From Linum tenue (lineage: Eukaryota > Streptophyta > Magnoliopsida > Malpighiales > Linaceae), in contig CAMGYJ010000004.1 of the NCBI GenBank assembly GCA_946122785.1, positions 17,630,150 through 17,694,149 on the forward strand: a DNA stretch of 64,000 nucleotides, given 5' to 3'. A program made the translations under genes and the position numbers. The notes below the pieces were generated by a model. The model was not told the origin of the DNA, did no database searches, and worked only from the letters and a program-made list of their open reading frames with translations. Every line of letters begins with the position of its first letter. Within the stretch, counting starts at the first letter, position 1. This document shows, piece after piece, positions 11,647 to 21,994 of the stretch.

Positions 11647-12845
11647 AGCTTGTTGGGAGGCAACTCAACGAAGGTTTGTTTTCTTTTCCTTATTTTCGTT
11701 TTTGTGTCAAGTGAAGAGTTTTAGTGGCCGAGTGGTATCTGACCAAGCTTTGTGGTTGTGCATTTTGAGGTTATGTCGTGATCAATAGAAGACACAGTGG
11801 AAAGGTCGAGTAAAAAATTCTTTAGAAGTGCCCTGTTTTCACTTGAGTTCACAGACGCATTGCTAAGTTCATGGTCTTATAAGACCGTGAATAGGCAAAC
11901 ACGTCCGTGAACCAGGCACTTCCACGTGTGTAACACTTGTCGACCATCCCCAGTTCACGGACGGATTGCAGAGTTCATGGTCTTTAAGATCGTGAACTGG
12001 CAAACGCGTCCGTGAACTGCGAGCCTCGCCTGTAAAAGGGGCGTGAATGTTGACTCTTCACTTCACGACCCAAAACTCACCGGAAAATTCAAATCTCGCC
12101 GGAAAACCGCGAAACTCCGACGGTTTTCAGCCATTTCCACCATTCCGGGCGAGCCAATCCCAATCCCAAAAGCAGACCCAATCTTCCCTCAACCCAAGCG
12201 GCCTTCGATGAGATTTTGGGACGATTTGGGCCAAATTTTTTCCGGTGAAGGCGCCACTGACGAGAGTCCTACGAGCTTCCAACGAAGCTCTGGCGACCCT
12301 TCTCCGCTATGTTTTTCGGACAATTTTCATCTTCCACGCCCTCACCTCACTTCCTCCTACATCCTACTTGAGTCTACAGGTTGGTTTTCGGTTCTATCTT
12401 ATTAATTTTGGGAGAATCGGATTAGGTAGTGAAGTGAGGAAATTTTAGTGAATTGAATGTTGAACTTTGAACTAGGACGAGAAATTAGGTGAATTAGGAA
12501 TTGAATGATGTTGCTTGAGCTTAGTTGAGCCTTAGTGGCCACGTATTGATTCGAATTGCTTTTATTTGTGAAATTTGCCCACCAAGTGCTAATTGTTAAT
12601 TGAATGAGAAATGTCTGTGCTAGAGTGGTGGTTAGTAGCCACTGTGGCATGGTTCGGGTTTTGATTTTTGTGTGGATATTCTGCGACTACCTAGAACCAT
12701 GCCACGGTGTGTTTGAGCTTAATTGTTTAAAAATCATTAATCCGTAGTGGAAATATAAGTGTGAGGGGGGGGATTCCTTTTTCCTCCCAATGAGCTGCGA
12801 TTGACAATTATTTCCATGTATGGTGCATGTTTGTCATTTTTTGCA
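11647..12845 (+). other. Athila internal spacer, RT/IN deletion junction
   Basis: Begins with AGCTTGTTGGGAGGCAACTC, the block that in Athila-like elements follows the integrase stop codon. This places the loss of RT, RNase H and integrase at or just before 11647. From 11840 to 12025 the words TTCACGGACG, ACCGTGAACTGG and CACGTCCGTGAACC repeat, matching words in the LTR at 7370-7610. A 120-codon open frame (12043-12405) is rich in Pro/Ser and not recognisable. Confidence 0.6.
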
Positions 12846-14528
12846 GGATGCATAACGTGGAGCATGAGTACGTGAGCTATTTGGCAAACCACCCATGGTT
12901 CGGGACCAAGTTTGCTTACCAGCGGGACAGTGCAATCGAGCCACATTGGCAGCTGGATCTGGACATGTTTAACTTGTTCATGCGTGGAGCATGAGTACGT
13001 GCCAGCTCCTATCTTTGGACGAGCTCATCTACCACGAGCTTTACGTGGAGTTCTACTCCACCTTCACCCACGTCGTCCCGACCACCAAGAAGAGTCGGTC
13101 GTACGTGGAGTTTATGATGGGAGGTCAGCCGCGCGTGCTGACCTATGATGCCTTTGCCCAAGCCATGGGGGTCAACCCGACGTACATGACGATGTCGGAG
13201 CGGCAATATGAATAACGTCATATTTGCACATGTTTGCACCATCGTTTCTTGATCATTTTGGCTTGAGTTTTTGCTTTCTTGGACTATTTTATGCTAGTTT
13301 TTGTTCCTTTGTCACATTTCAGGTCCTATCATGTAAATTGAAGCATAGGCGCAAGTTTCAAGTCAATCGGAGATCATTTGGCAATTCGGGAGAAGAAACA
13401 CAAGCATGACCTAAGGAAGAATGGACTTCTACCTCATATTATGGACAAATAATCAAGGAATCTTGTCGTGAAAAGACAGAGGACGAGACTACGAGCGTCT
13501 GGGATCAAACGGCGACTGATTCGGAGTCCGAACGAGGGAGAAACGAAGCATTAAACAGGAGCGGAGGAAGAAACACGAACGATTGACTTGAAACTTGCGC
13601 CTATGCTTCAATTTACATGATAGGACCTGAAATATGACAAAGGAACAAAAACTAGCATAAAATAGTCCAAGAAAGCAAAAACTCAAGCCAAAATGATCAA
13701 GAAACGAGGGTGCAAACATGTGCAAATATGACGTTATCACAATACAACACAGATTTTCACTACCAGGCCGCATTTCAGGCCCTCAGTCATCTGGAGCATG
13801 AGCACGAGGAGTACCAGTCGAGCCTCACCAATGCAGTGAAGCTGAGGACCCCTTGGAGGATCCTGCATACCTTTCTCACCCGCTATGTCGTCCCCAGCCT
13901 ATTGGCGGGCCACCTGATCAAGAAACAGAGGGCTACTAGCTCTCTTCTCCATGAGGCATCCAGCTGAGTCGATCCATCTGGGATCACTGATAGCCACCTC
14001 TTTCGCCCGGTGCCTGAGGTGAAACAGGGTGGACACCATGCATATGGGGGCGTCGTCACGAGGATAGCCCGCCACTTCGGAGTTGATTTGGAGCGGTGCT
14101 CCATCATCGGGCGGACTGAGCCCTTCCCAGTGGTGACTATCTACAACATGAAGCTCGTGCTATATGGGGAGAGAGGGTTCGAGTTCCTAGAGGGGCTCCG
14201 ACCCTCAGGACTCATGCATCCAACAGTTGACACAGCTCTAGTGGCGCCTGATGCCGAGGTCCCACCTCCAGAGCAGCCACCTGCTCGAGCTCCAGGACGC
14301 TGTCGTCGTCCCTCGCTCCAGCGCCCAGCACCACCACCACCAGCAGTTCCATCATCATCCGGTTTCAGATCCTCCATAGTCGGTGATTCCCTCGTCAAAA
14401 GGATGGATCGCCTAGAGACCCAAGTTGTGGGAGTGACTTCCTGACTCGACCGGAAGACCGACCTCCTTGAGCAGATGGCTCGTCGCCAGGGCCTCCTCCC
14501 CGATGAGGATGATGGACCTTCGACTTGA
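12846..14528 (+). pseudogene. ATHILA ORF-1-like protein, disrupted
   Basis: This ORF occupies the env position, downstream of pol, in Athila elements and matches the plant-specific ATHILA ORF-1 family in style. The ATG at 12846 gives MHNVEHEYVSYLANHPWFG up to a TGA near 12993. The frame then shifts and continues as DELIYHELYVEFYSTF...SERQYE to 13208. A 531-bp inverted-repeat element splits the gene there, and the frame resumes at 13740 with NTDFHYQAAFQALSHLEHE. A further in-frame TGA occurs at about 13965 and another at 14442-14444. The C-terminus has a Pro-rich linker and a short coiled coil (VKRMDRLETQV...DLLEQMARRQG). The function of the family is not established. Confidence 0.72.
13209..13739. 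mobile_element. LTR-derived inverted-repeat (foldback) element, 531 bp
   Basis: It starts TGAATAACGTCATATTTGC, and its right end is the reverse complement of TGATAACGTCATATTTGC. A perfect 5-bp target duplication CAATA flanks it (13204-13208 and 13740-13744). The left arm 13209-13369 and right arm 13580-13739 are about 160-bp inverted copies of each other with only a few differences. The left arm plus middle (to about 13572) equals the first 360 bp or so of the LTR family whose solo copy lies at 39282-40845. So two 5' (U3) LTR tips face outward. The switch point lies in GAAGAAACAC (13567-13576), a word also present in the arm at 13392-13401. It interrupts the ATHILA ORF. Confidence 0.88.
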
Positions 14529-16548
14529 GAGAGGTAGCCGACGAGGGAGATATGTGGCAGAGCCGATTCCTTTCGCCCCACTACTCCACTTGGAACTCTG
14601 AACTCTTTTGTTTTATTTTTCTTTCTTTTAATCTGTGTGTGTGATCATAAACTACTACTATCGTATTGTGATGTGTAATAACCTCGCTTTGAGCGAGTCG
14701 TATTGTGTTTCTGTATGTGAATTTTTGTCTTCTCCTTGAATCTTAACTCTCCTATCCCGGGAAAAATTCCAACTTTCACTCACCAAGCAAAGCGGTAACA
14801 TCGTTCTACCCCTATCTTATGTCATTGAGGGCAATGTCGAGCTTAAGTGTGGGGGGTAGTTTATTCTTATGCTCGTGTGAGTGTGATTGATGCTTAAGCC
14901 TTGATGTATGCCCAAATTTGAAAAATTTGAGGGCTCCAAGCAATGTTTGCATGATCAAAGTGGCCGGTTTGTAGGAGAATCTCATGTTTATTGGCATTGA
15001 GCTTGAATTGTTCCATGTGATCGAGTGTGTCCTATGATGATGACTGAGAGGTGCATTAGGATAGTGGCATAGTGCAAAAGTTTAGTTCTCATGTGTGCAA
15101 AAATGAATGGATGTCTTGACTCGATTACTGGTTGATTACAATTGCCATGCATTGTGTTTTGTGAAAGTGGAATGGATGATTGGGTGACTAGGTAGCCATG
15201 TGAGTTTTGAGCCGATTGTTTTATTCTTGTGTGCTTAGATCCCTCTTATCATGGCGAGTAACATCACATTTTTCACTAGTGAGTATGATGAGGCATATGA
15301 TTAGTCCCGAAATGCTTTATCCATTAGCCAACCCTTTCGAGCCTTGTGACGTTGGGGGTCGTTCTCATGTTAGGAGCTTTGTGCTTATGAGCTTAATGGT
15401 GTTTGATAGAACGATTCCCCCATCCTTTCTTCGTGTCTATACGTGAGTCGTCCTTGTGTCCCGGAGCTCTCGCTTTTGAGTTCCATTGAGGTTCTATATA
15501 TGAGGATTGTGTGCGGTTCTTGCTAAGAATGAAAGAGAAAAAGATTAGTGTTGGAGTGAGTTCTTAGAAGAGCATTGGTCGTTAAAAGTAGCGTGACAAG
15601 TGTTTAGCTCTCTAGTACCCCCCTCAAAAAGAAAAGAAAAAGAAAAAGAAAAAGAAAAGGAAAGTAGGAAGAAAAAGAAAATGAAAAAGAGGTAATAAAA
15701 CAAGGTCAATAAAGTATAGAGTGCCACAAAATAATATAGAGTATGCTCTAAGTGGGGTTTCTTGGCACTCAAGCCATTGAAATCCCCAAAGTGTTTTAGA
15801 ACTCCTTCACTACCAAGTCGAAATATGATAGAAAGAGTGGACCGAGGAAGAGCGCTTAAAGGTAGTTCATGATGGGCGGTAGTTTGAAAGGGAGAAACAA
15901 GGTTTTTGGCCGATGCTAGTGGCCATTGGTTGTATGGAAGGTTCTTAGTCGAAACCATAGAACCTTCGGGTTTAGGGTGAAGATGTAGGACCTCATGATG
16001 TGTTTACCACCACCCAAAAAGCCTTTTCCCCGTGTCCAAGACAATTGCCAGTCATTTGAACCCGTGTCTAAGACCTCCGGACAACTAGTGATGACAATCG
16101 TCCCGTGAACTCTAACATTTAGAGGTTGCCGCCGTGGTGAAGAGACGATAGGGCCGAGTGTTGATGATTGTGCACATTATTTACACCAAAAAAGTCCCGA
16201 CCCCACTAGTTAAGAGAGTGAGTGATTCATTCTTGCTTTGCATGTCATATCATACCCCAGTCAAGACCTTTGTTGCTCATTTGTTCGTTCATTGGACTTG
16301 AATGTTATGCATGGGTAGTTGTGGTTGATAAGTGATCTTGTTGAGACTTGCATTGATTCATGAACAAGGTGAGAACTTTCCATTTGCCCATCTTTGGCGA
16401 CCTCGAATGTCGTTTGTGGTGGATGTCGGTATTGCTTTGCAACGGTCCATGTGTTAATTGCCAATAGCCATTGAGATTCACCACTTTGTGCACTTTGATT
16501 CGTCCCCAAAGCATTTTTATAGGTTGAGAGATTACCTTGTGTGAAATG
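14529..16548 (+). other. Long 3' non-coding region of the Athila-type element
   Basis: No coherent protein frame. It contains conserved blocks shared with the second Athila fragment (23041-24311): GGTAACATCGTTC (14789 here, 23321 there), a hairpin plus purine tract (14823-14856), TTTGAGGGCTCCAAG (about 14928), and a long purine run at 15626-15685 with repeated AAAAAG units. The same order in two diverged elements suggests these are functional cis blocks. Confidence 0.6.
14823..14856 (+). promoter_or_regulatory. Internal hairpin and polypurine-tract-like module
   Basis: CATTG-AGGG-CAATG (14823-14836) can form a 5-bp stem with a purine tetraloop. Seven bases later comes TAAGTGTGGGGGG (14844-14856), essentially the same purine tract found right before the 3' LTR. 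The pair recurs at 23350-23384. It looks like an internal (central) copy of the plus-strand priming signal; that role is inferred. Confidence 0.6.
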
Positions 16549-16587
16549 GTTTGCTTGGGGACAAGCAAACGTCTAAGTGTGGGGGAG
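16549..16587 (+). promoter_or_regulatory. 3' polypurine tract with upstream hairpin
   Basis: GTTTGCTTG (16549-16557), loop GGGA, CAAGCAAAC (16562-16570) form a perfect 9-bp stem. It is followed by TAAGTGTGGGGGAG (16574-16587), the polypurine tract that abuts the 3' LTR. The purine tract would prime plus-strand DNA. The hairpin is conserved in the second Athila fragment at 24272-24291. Confidence 0.75.
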
Positions 16588-18143
16588 TAATTCGGGCCTA
16601 ATTGTACACTTTTTACCCCCAATTCTCTTTGACGTTTATTGCTATTGAACTCCAAAAAGGTTGGTTTTAAGTGAGGTTTCTTGTGTTTAAGTGTGTTTCA
16701 GATCCTAACAGTTAAAACCAAACCCAGATTCGAAAGTTGGAAGCAAAGGAGCAAAGATCGGGCAAAGAGGAGAAAACAGCCAGTGTTCACGGTTAGATGT
16801 TGGAGTTCACGGTCTTGCTAGGCCGTGAACTAGAGCCAAAACTCATGCAACAAGGAGCAACCAGAGAGGTCTTTCAGGTTACTGACAGACAGGTTTTTCT
16901 CGATTGCTAAGACCGTGAACATAAGCCACAGACCGTAAACCTAAGCCAGCAAAGCGGCGCGTTTTGGTCTCAGCACTGAGTTCACGGACGCGTTTGGATG
17001 TTCACGGCCATGAACTGGGCACGATCTCAAGTTAACGAGCTGAAAGGAAGAAGGAAAGAGAGAGACCTAGTGTGAGAAAAACATCCTTCTTCAGATTTTA
17101 AAGTGAGAAAGTGACGAACCAAAGAAGAGGAAAAGCTAGGGTTTCATCTCCAAGCAAGGATTTGGATTTTTTTCAGCACAAGAAGCAAAGCTTGCATCTT
17201 CATGATGGTTTTCCTTTCCCTCTTTTGTGTTTTCCCCTCTCCTAGAATGGAGTAGTCCCTTCTTTCACTTGGGTGTTTGTGAACCCTAGCTACAATTATG
17301 TAAACACTTGTATGAATTGAATGATTTGTGTGCGGTTGTGTTTTAATGTGAATGTGGAGGTATTATTCAGAAATGATTATGTTGTGTGAAAGCCTATCAA
17401 TCTAATTTTCATTCTAACCTAACTTAGAGAGGAGACCTCCTTACGTTAAGAGGCTCCATTGGAGATGGGGTTCTTGGGCATTTCATGCCTCCTAGGCTAG
17501 TTTAGAGAGGAAACCTCCTTCATCCAAAGAGGCTCAATTTGAGTTGGGTTTCCTTGGGCATTCCATGCCTCCTAAGCTAGTTTAGAGAGAAACCTTCTTA
17601 ACTTAAGAGGCTCTACTAGGAATGGTAGACCTGGGTTTTCCTTGGGCATTGTATGCCTTCTATTCTATGTTAGTTAAAGGGCAAACCTCCTAATTCGTAT
17701 TAAACACTTAGGGTTTGGTTGTGGGTGGCCGTTCGAACTCCAATTCGAGGGTGAAGTATAACCATTCCTTAGTCGATAGGTTGAGAGGGTCACATTAGTG
17801 GCTTGGATCGTATCCCATTCCTCAACCTAGAGTCTAAGAGGGTAACCTTGGTTGCTTGTTAGACTTTCCTGCGGTTTATGACCCACTAACCACACATGGT
17901 CGTTCGAGCGTCAAGTCGTAATTGTTAGCTAGGGGGAGCAACACCCGGGTGAAGCTTTCTTAACTAGAGTCATATCCATTTTATCTTTGCAAAGTAATTT
18001 AGTTTTAGACCTTTGTTTTCACCAAAACTGATCCGCTAGATAGTGTTTCAAACAGTCGAAGCATAATTGCCCTATATTACACTCATTTAAGGTTTATACT
18101 TGGACTTTAGGTGAGATTTCATTGTGATAGTTAGAGTGAGTCA
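16588..18143 (+). repeat. 3' LTR of the Athila-type element (1556 bp)
   Basis: Collinear with the 5' LTR, from TAATTCGGGCC (first bases mutated from TGATTCGGGCC) to GAGTGAGTCA. Several small indels, one larger gap near the 3' end, and scattered substitutions separate the two LTRs, so the insertion is old. Confidence 0.92.
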
Positions 18144-18179
18144 CTCATTTGATTTAAGTCTTACCAAGTTATCATATAC

Positions 18180-18400
18180 CACTACAAGAAAACTACCCTT
18201 CTGTAACGAAAATTTCTGTGATGATCCAAAATTCGTCACATAAAACACACTTTATATGACAAATTTACTGATCGTCATGGAAAGCTCCATTTTTTTTTCA
18301 ACCTCTGCAAAAATTATTGATGGGAAGAATTGTTTCCTTTGACGAGTTCAAGCGTCACCTATAGTTATAGTTTTCGGTGACGCAGTTTTTCGTTGCATAT
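18180..18400. mobile_element. CACTA (En/Spm)-like transposon terminus
   Basis: CACTACAAGAAAACT at 18180 is the standard CACTA tip. The following 200 bp carry the usual subterminal motifs (TTCTGTGATG, ATTCGTCACA, GATCGTCATGG, AGCGTCACC, CGGTGACGC). It begins 36 bp after the Athila 3' LTR. The other tip could not be found, so the extent of the element to the right is unknown. It might include the EB1 exon relic at 20314-20417. Confidence 0.65.
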
Positions 18401-18682
18401 ATTTAATATATATATTTGGTGAGGTTGTAAGTGGTCACATTAAATATTATTTTGTGAAAAAAATTGTTAAAAAGAAACTTTAGGAAATGAAGTTTGTCTT
18501 GTCTCCTTCCCTCCCTCTCTCTCTCTCGTAATCCCCTTCAGAAAACACGGAATCGACATGTATATCTTTCTTGGTTTCTCCTCCGCGTAAGATCAGTAGC
18601 TTCAAGTCACCGGCACATCATCGGGACGACGACAGGAAGGCATCGAGGAGTGCATCGCCAAATCCATCACTCCAATCGTAGG

Positions 18683-19372
18683 TAGGGATGGCAATCAAAC
18701 CCATGGCCGCGGGTATCCGACCGCCCCCAACCTAGTCAACGCGGGGAATCCCCGCTTTGACCGGGTATGGGGCGGGTATGGTTTTAGCCTCCCCCGCCTC
18801 ATACCCATACTCATACCCGCCCCACCAAGAGAATTTATTCACATATAAAAAATATGTGGACCAAATTGTAATCTATCAATGATGATGAGGATAATTTGAG
18901 AAAATTAATAGTAGAAATGCAATTGAGTTACCACCCTAATCAAAACATAATTCATTTCCCTCAATTCTCCGTTAACTCTTTAACTTTCCCCCTTGTCAAC
19001 AAGATTATGTTAGTTAATTATTATTTAGTAGATATATCAAAGATAGAACATAATAATTTGGAGAATATTGGACTCTATATTATGTATTAATGGATGTTTT
19101 TGAATCATATTCTTTGAATCATATTAAGAAAATGACCGTGTTTTGTTGACTTCATGGTACAATAGGTTCGTTTAGGGTATTAATTAAAACTTTTCTTGTA
19201 AGTTTTAGGTATAATAATGTTGGATGTACGAGTACGGGTATTACCCATGGGTATGGGTTTGCATAACATTCCCCCACATGAATATGGGGCGGGTATGGGT
19301 TTGGGTATTTGAAGATGGGGATGGGGATGGTTTAGGCAAACCCGCCCCAAACCCACACCATTGCCATCCCTG
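18683..19372. mobile_element. hAT-type MITE, 690 bp, perfect 8-bp target duplication
   Basis: Ends are TAGGGATGGCAAT and the complement of CAGGGATGGCAAT, a hAT-type TIR. It is flanked by ATCGTAGG at 18675-18682 and again at 19373-19380, a perfect 8-bp duplication. The subterminal regions are rich in GGGTATGGG / CCCATACCC repeats. It is non-coding apart from a 64-codon AT-rich frame that is not recognisable. It shares TIRs with the MITE at 25571-26279. Confidence 0.92.
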
Positions 19373-19624
19373 ATCGTAGGTTATCTGTGTTTTTCCACTC
19401 TCCCTTTTCCATATACGATATTCAATCCCTAAATCCACTTATCCTAATCAATCCGGAAAATCCCTAAATCCATCGCTCCATGTCGATCGTGTAGGATTCG
19501 AGCTAGCCAAGAATGTTAGTGGCATCAATTAGCTCAAATTAGCATCTCACTATTCATCTCTCTTTCCCTTCCTCCGTTCGAAAGTTAGATCTATGTATCC
19601 CACTGTATTAGATTGGGAGGTGGA

Positions 19625-20095
19625 AGCCGACAAAGCTCTCGACGAGGAACTTAGTGGGTCTGAACCCGGGTGCTCTCTGTGAAGCAGACTTGAGGTGCTT
19701 CTTCTTCTACTGTTTCGAGACTTCCTTTCCTTCTTCTGCAGCTTCAATCGTTCATTGATATTGGTAAGGGAGCTGAACTCCTTTGCCTATGTCAGTAAAC
19801 TCTTGAATCCCAATTGGCTGCTTCTTGTAGTTACATTCCTTCCTTTGCATCACGCCGTCTTACATTGAGATGCAGAACATGTCGAAGTTCTCGAAGAGTT
19901 TAGTGGGGCTGAATTGGGGTGCTCGCAATGAAGCAGACTTGAGGTGTTTCTTCTACAACTTGGAAGTTTATTTATTTATTTTGTAGCTTCCATCTTCCAT
20001 TGAGATAGGTAAGGAGCTGATTTCCTTTGCTTATTGCAATAAACCCTAAAATCCAAGTAGATGCGTCTTGTTGCTACACTCCTTCTGAATTCTGA
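19625..20095 (+). repeat. Tandem duplication with about 245-bp period
   Basis: Two diverged copies (about 19625-19855 and 19870-20095) share CTCGA.GA...TTAGTGGG.CTGAA, TGAAGCAGACTTGAGGTG, a ...GCAGCTTC/GTAGCTTC...CATTGATAT.GGTAAGG block and the TGCTTCTTGT...ACA.TCCTTC end. Copy 2 has an ATG giving MSKFSKSLVGLNWGARNEAD. It may be a duplicated leader exon, but I do not recognise a protein. Confidence 0.55.
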
Positions 20096-20313
20096 TTTCT
20101 TAGTTTGTGATGGCTAGTAGGTTGCCTGAGTCTCAATTCGTTAGTCCTTGCGTATCTTATTCTTCTTCTTTGTGCATGTTGTTTCAATCAAAGTGAGTAG
20201 TATCACAACTAGCTTGCGAATTTGTCATACCTGATTACTCCAACATAAATACCATTTCTCTATCAGACCTTTGATTTTGTAGTATTCATTTGATTGATTG
20301 TATTCTGTTTCGG

Positions 20314-20417
20314 CATATTGAAGTGAGTCAGATTGTGAAAAGAAGGTCGCTAGATAATCTGGAGTTTATGCAGTGGAAGAAGCGCTACTGTGATTCTGTT
20401 GATGGAGGCCTTATTAG
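20314..20417 (+). pseudogene. Exon relic of an EB1-type microtubule plus-end-binding protein
   Basis: The frame reads a 34-residue stretch starting HIEVSQIVKRR, continuing SLDNLEFMQWKKRYCDSVDG and ending GLI. This matches the C-terminal part of the calponin-homology domain of plant EB1 proteins, which track growing microtubule plus ends. It is followed at once by a GT donor (20418-20419), so the exon boundary survived. No neighbouring EB1 exons are recognisable before or after. It is therefore a gene fragment, probably carried by a transposon, given the CACTA tip upstream at 18180, or left from a degraded gene. Confidence 0.7.
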
Positions 20418-20419
20418 GT

Positions 20420-21404
20420 GAATCTCCTTTTCTTCAAGTACTAACACATAATTAGGAGGAAAATGTCAATCTTTTGCATAATTTGAGGCAATTTATCTGT
20501 TGTGTTATGCATAGTAGGTGGCTGCCATAGTCTAGATCTTTCCCCCTGTTAACTAGTGCCCTTTATGTTTTCCTAATGGCGAGACAATGAACATAGGTGA
20601 GACTTGTCTTATTTGCTGCTAGTGTTTTCAAATGGTAGAGATTAGGCTAGACTTGTCATATTTCAGTTGGTTTCATGGCTGTTATTTCTAATTCTGACGC
20701 CTGAATATGGAAGACCTAGGGTAGCGGGTGGTACAACATGTTAATAGGGAGGTGCTATTATATAATATATTCGCAATTTGGTGAAGTGGGAAGCTTTACA
20801 AAGATAGGAATCTTTGATTAAAAAAAGTGATTTGCAGCTTCATTGAAATGGTAAGTTTGCAGGACATGTGGGTTATGATTGTAAGTTTTCGTGATATGGA
20901 GTTAGGAAAGAGTATGCATATGTGTGAATCCATCGTATTCATAAATTCTACAATTGACTTGTGAGAATTTCGTAGTAAGTAAATTATTTTTTTCTTCCTT
21001 ATGATTTAGTTTGTTATTCAATGGCTAGTCTGATCGATCATTGAGTGGCTGATTGCTCATGAGAAAACTGATAGAACACTAGGTTTGCATTGGCTAGGTG
21101 ATTAGTTGGTTGCGTGGTAACCCATGAAATCAATTGATGCTACTGGTTCTGTCACTCTGCTGCTGAGGGATCACTATGAACTTATTGCTTTGTAGTGCTT
21201 GAGATTCAGAGATAGAAATAAAAAGATAATCATACCTATAATCCCCGACTTAGCCAAACCTCACATAATCCACAATGGTCATCGTAAAAGGCGAAACTTT
21301 GATGAGGGAACTATGGTATATATTGGGAGGGAAGAATAACACTTCGCTACCTTCGTTTAGAATGGAAGTTTCAGGGGCATAGTAGCTTCGTTCAAGTTCT
21401 ACCC
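20420..21404. other. Spacer, nothing recognised
   Basis: AT-rich sequence following the EB1 relic. I searched for further EB1 exons or a CACTA right tip and saw none. Confidence 0.4.
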
Positions 21405-21409
21405 CTAAC

Positions 21410-21411
<2 letters not shown>

Positions 21412-21443
<32 letters not shown>
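21412..21443. repeat. (CT)16 microsatellite
   Basis: 32 uninterrupted bases of alternating CT. Confidence 0.97.
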
Positions 21444-21445
<2 letters not shown>

Positions 21446-21994
21446 GCTTAGTATGTAGTAAGAAAGCAAACAAAGCACATTCAGCTCTCTCTACCTTCCC
21501 TAAACCGAAACCCACTTCACTACCCTTGATAACTCTATTCTCATAACCAAAAGTGACCACGTGTTTCATCTTGCTCCAAATTGGAAATGGTTCCAAACAC
21601 TTGTCATCGGAAAATAATGGAAAAATACAAGACAAGTTCCCCTGATTTATTTTGGGTTTGTGGGATATGTATAGAATAGTGACGGTAGAGATGAAGATGG
21701 ATGAAAGTAGTGGGGTTGACATATGCATTTAGTTATCTAGCTAAGCTTGGTTTGGCTTTTATTCAATTATTTTTTTCAAGTGAAAAGGTGGGATTAGATA
21801 GTAGGAATTGAAGTGAAGGAATCCTAATATTTCGCTGGGTGATACCTAACTCAATTTGACCTCACTAATAATACAATCCTTTTATATACTTTTAGTATGT
21901 TTTCTTTCCTAATTATTTTGTATCGGGCTTGTGTAAGTAGCACATGCATAATCTAAATCCAAATGCTCGAATCTTTCTCTCTATACATATATAA

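Larger units (their letters stand above)
7165..18143 (+). mobile_element. Athila-type Ty3/gypsy LTR retrotransposon lacking RT and integrase, 10,979 bp
   Basis: The two LTRs (7165-8765 and 16588-18143) are flanked by a near-identical 5-bp target duplication, CTCAC at 7160-7164 and CTCAT at 18144-18148. Directly after the 5' LTR is a tRNA-Asp-type primer binding site, and AAGTGTGGGGGAG precedes the 3' LTR. Inside are a broken gag, a DLGAS-type protease, then the GGGAGGCAAC block that normally follows integrase, and an ATHILA-type ORF. Reverse transcriptase, RNase H and integrase are missing between protease and that block, so the element depends on proteins supplied in trans. Frameshifts, stops, LTR length difference and a nested insertion at 13209-13739 show it is old. 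Confidence 0.93.

Noticed and set aside
13489..13773. 94-codon minus-strand frame resembling a membrane protein (and the same peptide at 13224-13409 and 39296-39481)
   Set aside because: All three are translations of LTR non-coding sequence repeated in the foldback element and the solo LTR, not a conserved protein family.
15545..15958. 137-codon minus-strand Phe/Ser-rich frame
   Set aside because: Produced by the complement of the long A/G purine run in the Athila 3' region.
19824..19834. CTTGTAGT followed by TAC as the right end of the CACTA element starting at 18180 (left flank TAC)
   Set aside because: The last G of the CACTA tip is missing, the subterminal sequence does not mirror the left end, and the motif lies inside a tandem duplication that has its own counterpart near 20062.
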